Origin: Taxillus chinensis
Lineage: Eukaryota > Streptophyta > Magnoliopsida > Santalales > Loranthaceae
Direction: 5' to 3'
DNA length: 64,000 nt
Assembly: GCA_023512835.1 (NCBI GenBank)
Contig: CM042087.1
Location: 5,772,550 to 5,836,549 of the forward strand
The notes below the pieces were generated by a model. The model ran no database searches and was not told where the DNA came from. It saw only the letters and a program-made list of their open reading frames with translations. The position numbers and the translations under genes are program-made. The stretch's first letter is position 1, and every line of letters starts with the position of its first letter. Positions 60,778 to 64,000 of this stretch are shown here, in pieces.

Positions 60778-61338
60778 TGTAAGGACCCGTACCTCGAGTT
60801 AGTCACAGTTTTACCTTCTGAGTAGTTTTTCTAGATTTTGACCTAGTGAATGGGCTCAAATGAATTCACGTGCAAAAGGAAAGATGCTTAGAATGATGTC
60901 CTCTATCTACCACAGAAGTTTCAGGCCAAACAGACGTGTATGTGAGGTGCACGTGATATGGGTCCATTTCACGTGCAAGTGTGGTTGTCTTCTACATGAT
61001 TCAAGGAGGCTAGGGGTGAAGTTTGAGCGCATTTGGAGTGCATTTGGAGTTGCACGTGAATTGGGGAATTCACGTTCAAATTGGCGTGCAGCCATATTTT
61101 TGCATGGTTCCCTTGGTTTTGACATTCTAATCATCTTTTCCCAAAGGACCATGTTGAAATTGTGACTATTTTGGTGTGTATGGATGTGGGAAGGTCATAG
61201 CTTGTTCCATCAAAACTACGTCGTTTTGATGCTGGGATTCACTCAATCAAAACTACGTCGTTTTGATGTTGTGTTGTCTATATAAGGAGGAGAAGCCCCT
61301 CTGTTTTAGGGTTAGGGTTTGTTGCTCTACCGGCCATC

Positions 61339-61395
<57 letters not shown>

Positions 61396-62573
61396 AGGAG
61401 AGCTTCTGGTGGCTGCCGGAGCGTCTTGCGTGGGTGGTCGGAGTCTTGCGTGGAAGCAAGAGCAGGAGAACACACAAGGTAGGGGTTCTGTTCTTCCTAA
61501 ATCCTCCTCTGTCCTAGGGTTCTAGGGCAGATTATGGAGTCAAACCTGTTTATATATAAATGTAATCCATATAGGTGTGATCTCCTATATGGATGTTGGC
61601 CTTCAATGGCGATTTTGGTGTGTTTCTGGTGTTCGTGTGATGCATGAAAAGTGTTCGATAAAATGCCTGTGTGGATATGTCTGTGTGAATATGCCTAGTA
61701 TGTGTTTGATAATATGCCTGTGTAGCTGGGTTTGTGGGTTTGTGAATGTATGCATGTTAAGCGTTTGGTAAAATACCTGTGAGACTCTGTATGTCAAGTG
61801 TTTGATTTTATGCCTGATGGGCTGTGCGAACTAAGTGTTTGGTTTAATGCCTGTGTGACCTTGTATGCTGTGTTTGTGGAACCCGGTGGCTGTGGAAGCC
61901 CGGGACTGGAAATGTTAGCCCGTGTGGCTAAGCCTATATAGCCGTGGATATGTTAGCCTGTGTGGCTAAGCCTATATGGCCGTGGATATGTTAGCCTGTG
62001 TGGCTAAGCCTGAGAAGCTGTGGATATGTTAGCCCGTGTGGCTAAGCCTGAGTGGCTGTGGATATGTTAGCCTATATGGCTAAGCCTGTATGGCTATGGA
62101 TAGGTGTGTGCCTTGTGAATGTGGAATACAGCTTGTTTACATTTTATTGTCACTACACTGCACTGTACACACTCATGTAGACGCTAGGAGCATGGGATGG
62201 GTTGGGGAGACATGATCCCTACTGAGCTGTGGTTGCTCACCCCTCCCTCTATGTTGTGTTTTCTTTCAGGAATATACAGGCGTTAGGTGGGACCCCAAGG
62301 TGGAAGACCTTATTTACTTTACTGTCTACCATTTATGTTATTTTTATGAGAATCGATGTAACCCCCAGGTGGGGATGGATTGAAAAGAGGATCTTGTTGT
62401 AATAAAGACTGGTTTGGTTTGTGGATTGCTTTTATGAACTTTATTATCTTGAATGTGTTGTGGATGTTTAAAATGTTATATTCGGGGTTTGTATCCTAAC
62501 CCCTTTGCCCTCCGTGTGGGTACAAGGGGAGTCACCTACCGGTTTCCTCGGGTTGGAAATCCGGGGCGTGACA
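60778..62573 (+). repeat. Element E 3' LTR
   Basis: A 1,796-bp LTR with palindromes at 61209-61230 and 61246-61267, a telobox-like motif at about 61305-61321 and a GA tract at about 61340-61392. The GATATGTTAGCC repeats (about 61905-62105) number one or two more than in the left LTR. Confidence 0.9.
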
Positions 62574-62578
62574 AGCGC

Positions 62579-62935
62579 TCTTGAGACTCTACAGTTCTAC
62601 GGGGTTTGGGTCTTCGAGTCATTTGAAGTTGATTACTGTTCTTTAAAATTCTCTGACTCTACGAGTCTCCAAACTTGTCGATGCTTGCAGTAACGCTCTC
62701 TTTTCCGTACTACGACTCTATGATGTTCGACCCTGGATCTACGAGTCACCAGATGTTCTGTCACAATCTTGCTTCGAGTCTCCAGACCCTACGAGTGTGC
62801 GAGCCTCTCACCAATGTGTCCTGTGACAGTTTTACTTCTACTAACTACAACTCTTCGACCCTACGATCTTCGGTCTTCGAGTCTCCAGACTTAGACTACA
62901 TTTTGGAAGCAACATTAAATCCTGTATTCCCAACA
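62579..62935 (-). repeat. Copia 5' LTR, second segment
   Basis: Remainder of the right copia LTR after E, matching about 5530-5891 and ending CCCAACA at 62935. It carries further GACTC / TACGAGTC motifs. Confidence 0.9.
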
Positions 62936-63565
62936 CGAGGATCTAAAAAAATGGATGACTCGCATTAAAAAAAAAAGAGATTATTAAAATGTGAACCCTA
63001 GATCGAGTTTTTTTGGTCACTGACCTATCAGAGGCAAATCAAAGGGGTGAATGAATAGATTTAGATGTATAATAAACTATTTATATTATTGTTATTTGAA
63101 TTCATGTGGTCTGTAAGAAAGCTTACTGATTACTAATCAAGTTGTCTACTTTCGTTTCTTCGGCGGACGACGCAACACATCTCACGGCCCTCTTATCCCA
63201 TCCTACATATGCTTAAACTATTTTGCAGGGAGCACGGTCCACTCGAGGCACTTCCATGTTCATATTGTGTCTAGCGTCCTACTTTTTTGTTTGTGAACAA
63301 GTACTGTTGTACAATTTTACAAACTTTTTTTTAAAAAAATTACGCTTTTTTAGGGTTGACTAATGTGGTGTAGTACCTTTTCTTCCCAATTTATATGTAG
63401 TTATTGCAGTTGGAAAAAATAAAAAAGTATGATAGGCTTGGAAAAAATAATAAAAAAATCTAAATGTAAGTGCGGTTGCGTCCTCACCACGCACCTGATT
63501 GACATAGCCTAATCCAGCTCAGCAAATTAAAAAGTCATGTAAATGTGACTAGAGCCCTAATTCAT
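62936..63565 (-). repeat. Displaced upstream region of SWEET copy 2 (duplication unit 2, promoter part)
   Basis: Starts with the target duplication CGAGG, then follows 1475-1990 closely. It differs by small indels, including about 60 extra bp near 63405-63475. Homology fades at about 63565. This is the presumed promoter that served copy 2 before the insertion. Confidence 0.8.
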
Positions 63566-64000
63566 TTTTTTAGGTGAGTCTCGACACAGGTGAGACACCA
63601 ACTTGGGTGTAGGTTCATTCCATGTCCGACGCAAGTTTTTCCTTTCTCGTTCTCTCTCCATCTCGGTCGCAGTTGAGATGCATTTGACGATCTGTCAAAT
63701 TCCTCATTTGACATCTTCAATTATGGATTCAATTTAATAGGATTTCAAAAAATTTCTTGGTGGTTTTCTCTTTCCCTCATTTATTGCGAAATTAGTGAGC
63801 TTGGTAAGCGTGGGTTAAGTAGTCGAAGTCCTAACTCGATCGTTAAGTGGAAAGTAGGATTAGGGCATTGAGTGTTAACTTATCTCGAGTTAATGACTGA
63901 ATTGAGTCTCAAGCGGTGCTCGAGCGGAGCTGAGTCTCGAGCCTTCTCTCAAGCACGATAAGAGGTCCCTGCTAGAGGTCTGTGCTTGAGACTCATATTG
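63566..64000. other. Unassigned flank
   Basis: No gene, RNA or known repeat seen. The last 120 bp is rich in GAGTCTC / GCTCGAGC wording with local self-complementarity, which could be the edge of another repeat, but I cannot name it. Confidence 0.4.

Larger units (their letters stand above)
54716..62573 (+). mobile_element. Element E: gypsy-type LTR element inserted in the copia LTR, largely non-coding inside
   Basis: 7,858 bp, flanked by AGCGC on both sides. LTRs are 54716-56467 and 60778-62573 and have the same ends and promoter as C. The internal region is 4.3 kb and lacks recognisable protease, RT, RNase H and integrase core. It has only a gag-like zinc knuckle and a short integrase-tail-like fragment, so it would need proteins from a relative. 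Confidence 0.9.
3963..62935 (-). mobile_element. Ty1/copia (Sirevirus-like) LTR retrotransposon, enlarged by nested insertions
   Basis: The element starts TGTAGG and ends CCCAACA and is flanked by CGAGG on both sides (3958-3962 and 62936-62940). Its coding strand is minus. In that direction it runs: 5' LTR (62935-53119, interrupted by E), primer site, gag, protease, integrase (to 49042), RT-RNase H (21660 to about 19870), a spacer, a third ORF (17994 to 6286, interrupted by A), extra polypurine tracts, and the 3' LTR (5891-3963). Without elements A to E and their duplications it would be about 14 kb. The order integrase before RT defines copia. Long LTRs, repeated AGGGGGAG tracts, a coiled-coil Gag and an extra ORF after pol are Sirevirus traits; this assignment is inference from structure. 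Confidence 0.9.

Noticed and set aside
63566..64000. Start of another transposon at the right edge
   Set aside because: There is some self-complementary GAGTCTC wording but no terminal repeat, duplication or coding sequence to support a call.

Overview
The window is plant nuclear DNA. Two copies of a six-exon SWEET-family sugar transporter gene lie at the left edge on the minus strand. Almost everything else is a stack of plant LTR retrotransposons, with initiator-Met tRNA primer sites, 5-bp target duplications and TG...CA ends. I see no bacterial-type genes. The host species cannot be named from this sequence.

Layout. SWEET copy 1 (1-1402) runs off the left edge and looks intact. SWEET copy 2 (2419-3895) is a tandem duplicate about 2.49 kb away. 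A Ty1/copia element inserted in its 5' leader, 67 bp upstream of the ATG, and later insertions enlarged it to 58,973 bp (3963-62935, duplication CGAGG). The original upstream region of copy 2 now lies at 62936-63565.

The copia element is on the minus strand and looks like a Sirevirus. It has LTRs of about 1.9 kb, an AGGGGGAG-type polypurine tract with extra copies nearby, a long Gag with a coiled coil, and a third ORF downstream of pol. That third ORF ends in a Ulp1/SENP-like (C48) cysteine protease domain with its His-Asp-Gln-Cys residues in place. It also appears to have its own TATA box and leader.

Five Ty3/gypsy chromovirus elements of one related group (Tekay-like by inference; called A-E here) are nested in it. 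A (7361-16079, minus) is inside the third ORF. B (21661-49041, minus) is inside pol. C (22730-41075, plus) is inside B's left LTR. D (24752-33840, minus) is inside C's leader. E (54716-62573, plus) is inside the right copia LTR. All but D keep perfect 5-bp duplications. The insertion order is therefore SWEET, then copia, then A, B and E separately, then C into B, then D into C. A-D encode broken gag-protease-RT-RNase H-integrase-chromodomain polyproteins. E has little recognisable coding sequence and looks non-autonomous and chimeric.

Two patterns run across the whole stack. First, all ten gypsy LTRs carry two ACGT-centred palindromes exactly 37 bp apart, next to the TATA box, followed by a telobox-like motif and a GA-rich tract. 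Second, copies of the same repeat differ again and again at CAG/CTG trinucleotides, which appear as CGG, CGA, CG, CCG or TCG in the other copy. The second pattern looks more like a methylation-dependent base-calling artefact than evolution, so many of the frameshifts in these elements should be treated with suspicion.
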